In this document: piece by piece, positions 19,013-27,322 of the stretch
How positions within the stretch are numbered: the stretch's first letter is position 1
Layout: every line of letters starts with the position of its first letter
NCBI GenBank assembly: GCA_001795035.1
Contig: MGMW01000112.1
Location: 1-34,406 of the forward strand
Direction of reading: 5' to 3'
From: Chloroflexi bacterium RBG_13_53_26
GTDB lineage: Bacteria > Chloroflexota > Dehalococcoidia > UBA2247 > RBG-13-53-26
DNA length: 34,406 bases
The notes under the pieces: model-generated
Told to the model about the DNA's origin: nothing
What the model saw: only the letters and a program-made list of their open reading frames with translations
Databases searched by the model: none
Position numbers and translations under genes: made by a program

Positions 19013-19291
19013 ATGGAGAAACATCCAATACAGAAAAGAGAGTTGGTAACAGTGATTGAATCACCTGTCGACTTTATCAGGGTCGATCAAGAGAAGTGCG
19101 TCGGCTGCAAGAACTGTGTGATAATCTGTGGCATGGATTTGTGGAGAATGAGTAACGGCAAAGCTTTGTTGGCCTCCGACTACAAGAGGTTCTGTACCGA
19201 GTGCGCTTCCTGCTATACCGTTTGCGACTACAATGCAATCGAGTTCACCTTCCCACCGCCAGGGTATGGCATTGTGTACGAGAAAGGCTGA
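19013..19291 (+). CDS. FixX-like 2[4Fe-4S] ferredoxin
   Basis: CVGCKNCVIICGMDLW and CTECASCYTVCDYNAIEF (each CxxCxxCxxxC), directly after the FixC-like gene. Confidence 0.88.
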   Translation: MEKHPIQKRELVTVIESPVDFIRVDQEKCVGCKNCVIICGMDLWRMSNGKALLASDYKRFCTECASCYTVCDYNAIEFTFPPPGYGIVYEKG

Positions 19292-19327
19292 TCTGAGGAC
19301 TTTGGGATCGAACCGACTCATTGATAA

Positions 19328-19336
19328 TGATATAAT
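19328..19336 (+). promoter_or_regulatory. Extended -10 (TGATATAAT) upstream of amidohydrolase
   Basis: TGA-TATAAT, with TATAAT at 19331-19336, only 9 nt before the GTG at 19346. Confidence 0.5.
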
Positions 19337-19345
19337 CTCTGCAAC

Positions 19346-20188
19346 GTGATAGTTGATTTCCATACCCATATCTTCCCGCCGGAGATGAAGAATCGACACC
19401 AGGACTATCTGCGCGATGATGTCCTGTTCTCTGAGCTCTATTCCTCTCCCAAGGCCAAAATTGCCACCGCTGAAGACCTTATCTCCAGCATGGATAATTC
19501 CGGGGTCGATTTGTCAGTGATACTGAATGCAGGCTGGACAAGTCATGAGGCCTGTGTTCGAACAAACGACTATATTCTCGATGCAGCAGCACGCTACCCA
19601 AAGCGTCTGATTCCCTTCTGTGCTATACAGCCGAAGGTCGGGGAGGCAGCAATAGTGGAACTGGAACGCTGTGTCAGGGGTGGGGCGAAGGGGATTGGAG
19701 AGATGAGGTCAGATACTCAGGGCTTCGACTTGGCAGACAAAGAGGTGATGGGGCCCGTTGTCGAAGTGGCCAGGAAACACAGCTTGATCTTCCTCACCCA
19801 TGCCTCAGAGCCTGTAGGACATCAATACCCGGGGAAGGGCAAGATTACGCCGGATGTTCTATATCGCTTTATCTCGACCTTCCCTGAACTTACTGTCGTC
19901 TGTGCTCACTGGGGTGGCGGCCTACCCTTCTACGCTTTGATGCCTGAGGTGGCTTCTGCCCTGACCAACACCTTCTTCGATACCGCTGCTACGCCTTTCC
20001 TTTACCAGCCTCATATCTTCAAGCACGTCGTGGAGATTTTGGGCGCTGACAAGATACTCCTTGGCAGTGACAATCCCCTGATCTCACCCGAGAGGGTGAC
20101 GAAGCAGATCGAGTCTACTGGTCTGCCTGCAGAGGCAAAGGCCATGATCCTTGGGGGAAACGCACAGAGGCTGCTGGGATGGAGCTAG
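19346..20188 (+). CDS. Amidohydrolase family (TIM-barrel metal-dependent hydrolase)
   Basis: VIVDFHTHIFPPEMKN, FLTHASEPVGHQYPG, VCAHWGGGLPFY, ILLGSDNPLISPERV. Confidence 0.9.
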   Translation: MIVDFHTHIFPPEMKNRHQDYLRDDVLFSELYSSPKAKIATAEDLISSMDNSGVDLSVILNAGWTSHEACVRTNDYILDAAARYPKRLIPFCAIQPKVGEAAIVELERCVRGGAKGIGEMRSDTQGFDLADKEVMGPVVEVARKHSLIFLTHASEPVGHQYPGKGKITPDVLYRFISTFPELTVVCAHWGGGLPFYALMPEVASALTNTFFDTAATPFLYQPHIFKHVVEILGADKILLGSDNPLISPERVTKQIESTGLPAEAKAMILGGNAQRLLGWS

Positions 20189-20766
20189 TCCGCAGTTTCA
20201 TCGCTATTGAACTCCCGCAAGAGATAAAGGCCGAGCTTACTGCAATGGAGGAGAACCTCAAGGCAAGACGGCATCCCTTTGTGAAGTGGGTCGATCCAGA
20301 GAGCATTCACCTTACCCTCAAGTTCCTGGGCAGTGTAGCCCTGGACACCATACCGCAAATAGTCGAAGCAATGACCAGGATAGCCCAACCAGCATCGCCG
20401 TTTTCCCTGCAAGTGAGGGGGGCAGGCGCCTTCCCCAATTGGCAGCGGCCGCAGGTCATCTGGGTGGGGATCGGGGGCGAAATAGGCAGGTTAGCTGCGT
20501 TGCAGAAGGAGTTGGAGGCTGCCCTGTCTCCACTGGGTTTTCCACCTGAGTCCCGGGCTTTCAGCCCGCATCTGACTCTGGGAAGGCTCAGGGACCGCGT
20601 ATCTCCTGAAGATAGGCGAAGATTTGGCCAATGGGCTGAGTCTGTGAAGTTTGAAGTCAGCCCATCCTTCGAGGTTGATGCCCTCAGGTTGATGAAGAGC
20701 CAGTTGACCCCTGATGGCCCCATCTACTCCGGGCTTAGCTCTGTACATCTGACGGGCCAGGGCTGA
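20179..20766 (+). CDS. thpR: RNA 2',3'-cyclic phosphodiesterase (2H phosphoesterase, LigT-like)
   Basis: RSFIAIELP, HLTLKFLG and HLTLGRLR motifs; overlaps the upstream gene. Confidence 0.9.
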   Translation: MELVRSFIAIELPQEIKAELTAMEENLKARRHPFVKWVDPESIHLTLKFLGSVALDTIPQIVEAMTRIAQPASPFSLQVRGAGAFPNWQRPQVIWVGIGGEIGRLAALQKELEAALSPLGFPPESRAFSPHLTLGRLRDRVSPEDRRRFGQWAESVKFEVSPSFEVDALRLMKSQLTPDGPIYSGLSSVHLTGQG

Positions 20767-20792
20767 TCTCCTCTGCAAAGCCGGCGTCGCGT

Positions 20793-22649
20793 TTATCTCA
20801 GCACCCGTTCGTCGCCAACACGTCGGGTGATCTTCTGCTCATCAAGGTGTTCCATCAGAGCCAGGGCGTACTTGCGGCTGGTTTGAAAGAGATCGCGCAC
20901 TTCCGCCACCGTTATCTTGCCGTGTGATTTGACGTGGGCGATAACACGTTCCACCATTTCATCATAGGCCGAGGCGGCAAAGATGACATTTTCGGCTACC
21001 TTCACTACCTTCCGTTGCTCGATCAGCAGTTCGAGCAGTTCCTGATCCATGGTTGTCTCGCTGGGCGGGGAATAGGGGTTTTGGGTCAAAGGCCTGAGGA
21101 AAGCATCTACGGCAGCCTGCTGCCCTTTTTTCAGCTCTATCCGATGAGAAGGCAGATAAACGAGTTTGCCAGCCTCCGCCAGCGCACCGTCCCGCACAAG
21201 TTGCTGCACTGCCGCAGGGAATGAGCCAGGGGGGATCGTCAGCTTGCTCTTCAGCTCCTCTTTGGGCATACCTGAACGGAGAGGGAACTGCTGATGGTAA
21301 CGCCCCACTGCTCGCGTTACTTTGTCTGTCAGACGCCGCCAACCCGTAGACGAAAAGAGCAGCGCATGAGACCCTTTGTCGCCAAGCATCACCAGCTTAC
21401 TTTCAAAAAGCAGGGATTCTATAGCCTGCTCTACTTCGGATTGAGATAGGCTGGAACGGGTCAGTAGCTCACCCATCGCCAGAGGCTCTTGGGCCTCCAG
21501 GGTTGCCAGTAGTATATCATTAGGCCCGCCCTTCTCCCTCGCAGCCAGTCCCTGAATGGTGCTCGCCTGAAAGCGGCGGTGGCGTCTTGGATAGGCATCC
21601 ACAATCTCGCCGCCACCCAGAGTGTCCTTAGAGGAGCGAATGACGAAGAGGTCACCCTTGACCACAGCCACCGGACGAGAGAGGGCTATCTGTGCCCAAC
21701 TCCTATCCCCGGGTTCAAGCTTTTCTTTTTCCAGCAATCGCACCTTTCCGATTGCCTCAAGGGCATTGCTGTGGAAAGTGATCTCGGCGTTATGTCTCAG
21801 AGGGTGAGTCACCCTGGGAAGTAGCTCTATCTTGACATCCACTACTTTTGTAGGGCGCAACCAGTCAGGGGTGGTCAACACATCGCCACGCTCCAGTTGA
21901 GCCGTGGACAGGCCTGACAGGTTAGCTGCCACTCTGCTTCCGGGGGAAGCGGTTTCCACCTTCCTTTTGTGGGTCTGGAGCCCGCGCAGGCGTGCCTTGA
22001 AGCGAGACGGGAGTATTTCTACCTCCTGTCCCACCATGAGGTTTCCGTCCACAAGCGTCCCTGTCACTACAGTGCCGAAGCCGGCGATGGTGAATACCCG
22101 GTCAATGGGAAGCCTCGGTCTGCCGACGTCCCTTTTGGGTTGGGTGGCGTCCAGAAGACGATCAATGGTAGCCACAAGTTCAGGCAGACCTTCTCCGGTT
22201 ACCGCAGACACGCCGATGATGGGGGCTGGAGCCAGAGCAGTGCCAGCTATGACCTCTTTGACCTCCATGGTGACCAACTCCAGTAGTTCCTGATCTACCA
22301 GGTCCTTCTTGGTGATAACGACAATCCCCTTTTCCAGACGAAGCAGGTCGAGGATGGCCAGATGCTCCCTCGTCTGCGGCATCACACCCTCATCGGCAGC
22401 GATGACCAGCAGGGCCAGATCGATACCCCCCACCCCAGCCAGCATATTCTTGATGAACCTCTCATGCCCTGGAACATCGACGATGCTGACTTCCCGACCA
22501 CTGGGCAACTTCAGCCAGGCAAAGCCGAGGTCGATAGTCATGCCCCGCTCTTTCTCTTCGGTCAGGCGGTCGGGGTCGATACCGGTTAGCGCCTCAACCA
22601 GGCGGGATTTGCCATGGTCTACGTGGCCAGCCGTGCCAAGAACAAACAT
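20793..22649 (-). CDS. selB: Selenocysteine-specific elongation factor
   Basis: [68 protein letters not shown]-terminal winged-helix region. Confidence 0.96.
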   Translation of the reverse strand: MFVLGTAGHVDHGKSRLVEALTGIDPDRLTEEKERGMTIDLGFAWLKLPSGREVSIVDVPGHERFIKNMLAGVGGIDLALLVIAADEGVMPQTREHLAILDLLRLEKGIVVITKKDLVDQELLELVTMEVKEVIAGTALAPAPIIGVSAVTGEGLPELVATIDRLLDATQPKRDVGRPRLPIDRVFTIAGFGTVVTGTLVDGNLMVGQEVEILPSRFKARLRGLQTHKRKVETASPGSRVAANLSGLSTAQLERGDVLTTPDWLRPTKVVDVKIELLPRVTHPLRHNAEITFHSNALEAIGKVRLLEKEKLEPGDRSWAQIALSRPVAVVKGDLFVIRSSKDTLGGGEIVDAYPRRHRRFQASTIQGLAAREKGGPNDILLATLEAQEPLAMGELLTRSSLSQSEVEQAIESLLFESKLVMLGDKGSHALLFSSTGWRRLTDKVTRAVGRYHQQFPLRSGMPKEELKSKLTIPPGSFPAAVQQLVRDGALAEAGKLVYLPSHRIELKKGQQAAVDAFLRPLTQNPYSPPSETTMDQELLELLIEQRKVVKVAENVIFAASAYDEMVERVIAHVKSHGKITVAEVRDLFQTSRKYALALMEHLDEQKITRRVGDERVLR

Positions 22650-22652
22650 ACC

Positions 22653-23705
22653 CTACCCCTCTATGATGATCATTTCCTTGGGTTGCCCTACTACCTCTCC
22701 AACAATTCTAGCCTCAACCACGCCAGCTTTGTGCAATCTGGAAAGCAATAGGTCTGCTTTGGCAGCGCTGACCGCGATGAACAAACCACCGGAAGTTTGT
22801 GGATCGAAGAGGACGTCTTGCACATATTCTGGGACTTCAGTTGCCTTCTTCACCATGCTGGAACGGAACTCCTTGTTACGGTATGTGCCTCCAGGGATCA
22901 TTCCCATCTGGGCAAACTCTATGGCCTCAGCAAACACGGGGACAGAAGCAGCGCGAATCTTCATACCGATCTCACTGTCCTGGATCATTTCACAGGCATG
23001 TCCCAGAAGGCCAAAACCTGTGATATCGGTACAGGCATTGACTCCGATTTCCTGCATCGCTTCGGAGGCTACCTTGTTGAGAGTGGCCATATGGCCGGCG
23101 ACTTTGGTCACGGTTTCTTCACCTGCCACCCTCCCTTTGATAGCGGTGTTGATGATGCCTGTGCCCAACGGTTTCGTCAGTATCAGCTTGTCTCCTGCCT
23201 TGGCTCCTGTCTTGGTGATCACTTTGCTTGGGTGCATGACACCAGTGACAGAGAGCCCGTATTTCAACTCCGTATCATCAACACTGTGCCCACCGACTAG
23301 CACCACACCAGCCTCCCTCATTTTCTCCAGCCCGCCCCTCAGAATTTCCCTCAATACCGATATGTCCAGAGTCTTGATGGGGAAGCAGACTACATTCATG
23401 GCGGTGAGGGGTTTGCCTCCCATGGCATAAACGTCGCTAAGGGCATTGGCCACCGCGATCTGCCCAAAGGTATAGGGATCATCGACAATGGGCGTGAAGA
23501 AGTCAATGGTCTGTATGATAGCCAGATCTTCGCTCAGCTTATACACACCAGCGTCGTCAGCCTTCTCCAGCCCCACGATGAGATTGGGGTCATGGATCAA
23601 GGGCAAGCCACACAATGCCCTGTCCAGGTCCCCTGGACCCAGCTTGGAAGCTCAACCTGCGCCGCGAACAGTCTCGGTGAGCCTGGGGTGCCCTTTGTCG
23701 TTCAT
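22653..23705 (-). CDS. selD: Selenide, water dikinase, Sec-containing (UGA at codon 18)
   Basis: The supplied ORF (to 23615) lacks the N-terminus. Same frame from ATG 23705: [58 protein letters not shown] = TGA at 23652-23654, at the SelD active-site Cys/Sec position; SD GAAGGAG upstream. Confidence 0.93.
23622..23638 (-). promoter_or_regulatory. Bacterial SECIS-like hairpin downstream of the selD UGA
   Basis: Minus strand GTCCAGG-GGA-CCTGGAC: perfect 7-bp stem, 3-nt loop rich in G, loop starting 21 nt after the UGA. Confidence 0.75.
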
Positions 23706-23743
23706 TTACTTCTCCTTCGACCGATTCTCACCCATATGAGGTG

Positions 23744-23971
23744 CTAGATCGGGTGAATCCCCTGAATCTCTATCTGCTTCTTCTCCAGAATAGCCTTGAC
23801 GCTCGGCTCATCTGGCCGGTCAAAGCGGAGGCAAATGCCACAGTCCGAGCTGAGTTGACGGGGTACGGGTATGAGCTTGATGGCCACGCCCGTTTTCTTG
23901 AACAGCTTCTCAGCCTGCAGGGCATTGCTCGTTGAGTAAAAGAGGACTACGCTATACTCTGCGGTTTCCAT
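23744..23971 (-). CDS. DUF3343 protein (putative Se/S carrier-like)
   Basis: YSVVLFYSTSNALQAEKLFKKTGVAIKLIPVPRQLSSDCGICLRF. Confidence 0.88.
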   Translation of the reverse strand: METAEYSVVLFYSTSNALQAEKLFKKTGVAIKLIPVPRQLSSDCGICLRFDRPDEPSVKAILEKKQIEIQGIHPI

Positions 23972-23986
23972 TCAACCATTCTATCA

Positions 23987-24568
23987 TCAAAGAGAAATGA
24001 TCTTGTCAGCGTCAAGCAATGCTGCGGTAATATCATACATGTTGGAAACGCGTCCTACCTCCACCGCCTCCTTCAGGTTATAGTACCCCAAGCAGGTACC
24101 ACACGCCAGTATCTCAACCCCCTGCTTCTCCAAAGCCCGAAGGTCACCTATCACCTCGGAGTCCCTGGCCACCAGTTTGACACCGCTGTTCATGAAGATG
24201 ATTCTGCTGGGCCTGGTTTCCGCCTCAGTCAGAGTATGCATGAAGCTGCGCATCAGCGTATTCCCCAGAATATCATCTCCCCGCCCTATGGTGTTGGATG
24301 AGATGAGGAGCACATCCGACTTAGTGGCAGGAGTGACTGAGGACTTCTCCAACCCGCTCACTTTCCTGGTCAGGTGTAGGTAAGTTGCTTCACCCTTCTT
24401 CTCCACAGATACCTGGAATCCCCGGCTGTCTGCCAGACGGGAAACATTCTGTTTAGCCGTCTCGTTATCTACGATCACAAACACTTCATCAGCTTTTTCC
24501 AACGCCTTTTTGGTCAAGACCACAGGTTGAGGACAGGCCAGACCACGCGCATCCACGTTTTCAGACAT
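23987..24568 (-). CDS. yedF: Selenium metabolism protein YedF (TusA/SirA-like + DsrE-like)
   Basis: VDARGLACPQPVVLTKKALE; FMNSGVKL…LACGTCLGYYNLKEAVEVGRVSNMYDITAALL. Likely start MSENVDARG at 24568. Confidence 0.9.
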   Translation of the reverse strand: MSENVDARGLACPQPVVLTKKALEKADEVFVIVDNETAKQNVSRLADSRGFQVSVEKKGEATYLHLTRKVSGLEKSSVTPATKSDVLLISSNTIGRGDDILGNTLMRSFMHTLTEAETRPSRIIFMNSGVKLVARDSEVIGDLRALEKQGVEILACGTCLGYYNLKEAVEVGRVSNMYDITAALLDADKIISL

Positions 24569-24569
24569 T

Positions 24570-25727
24570 CTAAAACCTCGCTTTGGTGGCAATGATTCTT
24601 CGCACTGCCTCCAAGGTTCCCTCTATATCATCGTCTGAAGTGAAGTAGCCGGGACTCAGCCTTATAGTCCCCTGAGGGAACGTTCCTAGCGTCTTGTGTG
24701 CTATGGGCGAGCAGTGCAATCCCGGGCGACACATAATCTGATGGTACTCCTCTAGTTGCATGGCCACTTCTGAAGGAATGAGCCCGGAGATATTGAAAGA
24801 GACGACCGCTACCCGTTTTCTGGGATCACTGTCTCCGTAAATGGTGACACCCGGGATAGCCTTCAATCCATCGATGATTGATCTTGTCAGCACCTGTTCC
24901 CTTTTCTGTATTTCATTTACACCCTGCTCCAGAACGAAGCGCACTCCAGCACCCAGGCCAGCCAGACCCACCGTGTTGGGTGTTCCACTCTCATACTTGT
25001 CAGGCAGAAAATCGGGCTGGTACTCATGTTCGGAGCGGCTACCCGTGCCTCCATATTTGAGAGGTTCGATGCTGGATTCAATACCTTTGCGAATGTACAG
25101 GCCGCCTGTTCCCTGCGGCCCGTAGAGTCCCTTGTGCCCAGAGAAGGCCAGCAGATCGATATGCATCTCCTCTACATCGACGGGATAGCATCCCATGGTC
25201 TGAGCCGCATCAATCATCAGAAGCACTCCGCGACGGCGGGTAATCTGGCCCACTTCGGCTACGGGCAGAAGGGTGCCCACGACATTGGAGGCATGATTGA
25301 GAATGACGAGCCTGGTATGCGGACCAACAGCCTGCTCTACGTCATGGGGATTGAGGAACCCTTCGGAAGAGCATTTGACCACGGTTACTTCGACACCCAG
25401 TTTCTCCATATGACGCAGTGGTCGCATCACCGAGTTGTGCTCCATGCTGCTGGTGATCACATGGTCACCAGGATGCAGGAGTCCTCGTATCACCACATTC
25501 AAGGCTTCGGTGGCATTCGAGGTAAAGACGATACGCATCGGATCACCGATGCCGAAGAGCATGGACAGGGACTCTCTGGTCTCATAGATAATGCGGCCTG
25601 CTTCAATGGAAAGCTGATGTGCGGAGCGGCCGGGGTTGGCCCCCGTATGGCGCATGAAATTATCCATCGCCTGATATACCGCTTCTGGTTTAGGCCAGGA
25701 AGTAGCCGCATTGTCCAGATAAATCAT
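24570..25727 (-). CDS. Cysteine desulfurase / selenocysteine lyase-like PLP aminotransferase (class V)
   Basis: MIYLDNAATSWPKPEAVYQAM…SSMEHNSVMRPL…LLAFSGHKGLYGPQGTGGLYIRKG…RPGLHCSPIAHKTLGT. Confidence 0.93.
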   Translation of the reverse strand: MIYLDNAATSWPKPEAVYQAMDNFMRHTGANPGRSAHQLSIEAGRIIYETRESLSMLFGIGDPMRIVFTSNATEALNVVIRGLLHPGDHVITSSMEHNSVMRPLRHMEKLGVEVTVVKCSSEGFLNPHDVEQAVGPHTRLVILNHASNVVGTLLPVAEVGQITRRRGVLLMIDAAQTMGCYPVDVEEMHIDLLAFSGHKGLYGPQGTGGLYIRKGIESSIEPLKYGGTGSRSEHEYQPDFLPDKYESGTPNTVGLAGLGAGVRFVLEQGVNEIQKREQVLTRSIIDGLKAIPGVTIYGDSDPRKRVAVVSFNISGLIPSEVAMQLEEYHQIMCRPGLHCSPIAHKTLGTFPQGTIRLSPGYFTSDDDIEGTLEAVRRIIATKARF

Positions 25728-25767
25728 CTCGCGCCCTATCCTATGCTCTTCGACATGAGATTATAGC

Positions 25768-25986
25768 CTACTTTGACGATGGGCTCAGCAGCAGGCGAAA
25801 TCCGTCTTCGATCCTCTCCACCTTGACGGAATAACCCCTGCTTCTGGCCAGGCGAGAGACATTCTCCCTGGAGACCTCGCTCTCCACAAGGACAGACAAC
25901 GGTGCGCTCGGGTTATTGTCAATCGCTTCTTTGGTCTTGACTACGGGTATAGGGCAGGAGAAACCTCTGGCATCTACCTCCATCAT
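25768..25986 (-). CDS. TusA/SirA-like sulfur/selenium carrier
   Basis: MMEVDARGFSCPIPVVKTKEAIDNN…RENVSRLARSRGYSVKVE. Confidence 0.88.
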   Translation of the reverse strand: MMEVDARGFSCPIPVVKTKEAIDNNPSAPLSVLVESEVSRENVSRLARSRGYSVKVERIEDGFRLLLSPSSK

Positions 25987-27062
25987 CAGGATTGCCTCCT
26001 TTCCTTCATGAGGAAACCAATGACCAGGGCAATGGCCAGTCCGATGCCCACTGCCCAGGCACCAAACGTAGCTACTCCCTTGGTGCTGGCAGCCAGGCCG
26101 AAGTTATGAGCCACAGCCGCGCCAGCTATCATACCGAGGACCGTCATGACGGCATCAGTGTCTCCCTCACCAGAGAGGATCATCTGGCGCAGGGGACAGC
26201 CACCGAGGAGAGTAGCTGCCAGCCCTACCAGTGACATGCTGAAGAAGTTCCACAGGTGATTGTTATGAGCTATTGGCTGATCACTGAAACCCCAGTGACC
26301 CATTTGGCCGAGGATGAGGTTGGTAACCAGTGCCCCGACGAAGAAGGCCGCTATGATGCTAAAAAGGTGAATGTCCTTAATCAGCATCAGATCTCGCCAG
26401 CCCCCCACGAAGCACATCCTGGTCCGCTGAGCTAGAAAGCCGACGCCCAGTCCAATGACCAGAGCTACCCACAGCGCAGCGTGGAGCGCCCCGGGGCCCG
26501 TGGTGCTGGAGAAGATGAAATATGGGGTGAAGATGGCAAACAGGAGAAGGACTATTGTGAATGCAGGGAAAAGCCATCCCGGTAGGGCTGGCAGCTTGGT
26601 GGATCGACCGAGGTTGAAACCTCGCTTGAGGAAGAGGATCCCCAGGAAAGCACCAAAGATCAAGCCAACGAGAGCAGTGATCCCATTAAGATCGCCACCA
26701 GCCAATCGCAGCAAAGCTCTTACAGGGCAGCCTAGGAACACCAGGGCACCGATCATCATCAGGGCACCCAGCAAAAAACGAACTAGAGGCGCAGAGCCAC
26801 CTCTAGTTCGAAATTCCTTGAAGGCAAAAGCAGCGATGAAGCTGCCAAGCACTAGCCCCAGTATTTCAGGGCGGATGTACTGCACCACCTCCGCTCGGTG
26901 CAAGCCGAGCGCTCCGGTGATATCTCTCAGGAAGCAGGCGGCGCAGAAGCCCATGTTGGCTGGATTGCCCCACCTGACTAGTAACGAAGCGAGGACTCCG
27001 AAGACCAGTCCGGAGAAGATCAACAATATACGCGGATTGAGCGATTGAAAGAATCGCCGCAA
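25986..27062 (-). CDS. yedE: YedE-like putative selenium/sulfur transporter (YeeE/YedE family)
   Basis: Multi-TM; MGFCAACFLRDITGALG, FLGCPVRALLRLAGGD, RTRMCFVGGWRDLMLIKD, LLGGCPLRQMILSGEGDTDA. Confidence 0.92.
   Translation of the reverse strand: MRRFFQSLNPRILLIFSGLVFGVLASLLVRWGNPANMGFCAACFLRDITGALGLHRAEVVQYIRPEILGLVLGSFIAAFAFKEFRTRGGSAPLVRFLLGALMMIGALVFLGCPVRALLRLAGGDLNGITALVGLIFGAFLGILFLKRGFNLGRSTKLPALPGWLFPAFTIVLLLFAIFTPYFIFSSTTGPGALHAALWVALVIGLGVGFLAQRTRMCFVGGWRDLMLIKDIHLFSIIAAFFVGALVTNLILGQMGHWGFSDQPIAHNNHLWNFFSMSLVGLAATLLGGCPLRQMILSGEGDTDAVMTVLGMIAGAAVAHNFGLAASTKGVATFGAWAVGIGLAIALVIGFLMKERRQS
26773..26810 (-). terminator. Intrinsic-terminator-like hairpin inside the yedE coding sequence
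   Basis: Minus strand CGAACTAGAGG-TGGCTCTGCG-CCTCTAGTTCG-TTTTTT: perfect 11-bp stem, 10-nt loop, T6. Confidence 0.5.
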
Positions 27063-27322
27063 AACAGTTACCTCCTTTTCTAACTATTCTGGTAGAGACT
27101 TCTCTGACGAAGAGCCACGCCCTTCGGCCCAGATTGGTTCACGTTCGGCGATTCATCGATCTCACCCCCTCTCGGCCAGAATCTACGGGAAGAAATACTA
27201 TTGTTCCCGCTTCCTGAATTTGTACCATCTCGGGAATCAACTTGTCAAAACATGCTTTTCCTCGCCAGTTTGCCCCTTAATGAGGCCTGTGCTACATTTG
27301 TATGGCCAAGGAGAGGATCAGG

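Noticed and set aside
22309-23430. 373-aa plus-strand ORF
   Set aside because: Antisense to selB/selD; Ser/Pro/Thr-rich low-information translation typical of a shadow frame.
25026-25766. 246-aa plus-strand ORF
   Set aside because: Antisense to the cysteine desulfurase gene; no motifs.
27063-27322. Possible tRNA-Sec between yedE and selA
   Set aside because: Scanned both strands for a long-variable-arm tRNA with a TCA anticodon and a GGTTCGA T-loop; none found here or in other intergenic gaps by eye. A tRNAscan-SE/Aragorn run on the genome is needed.
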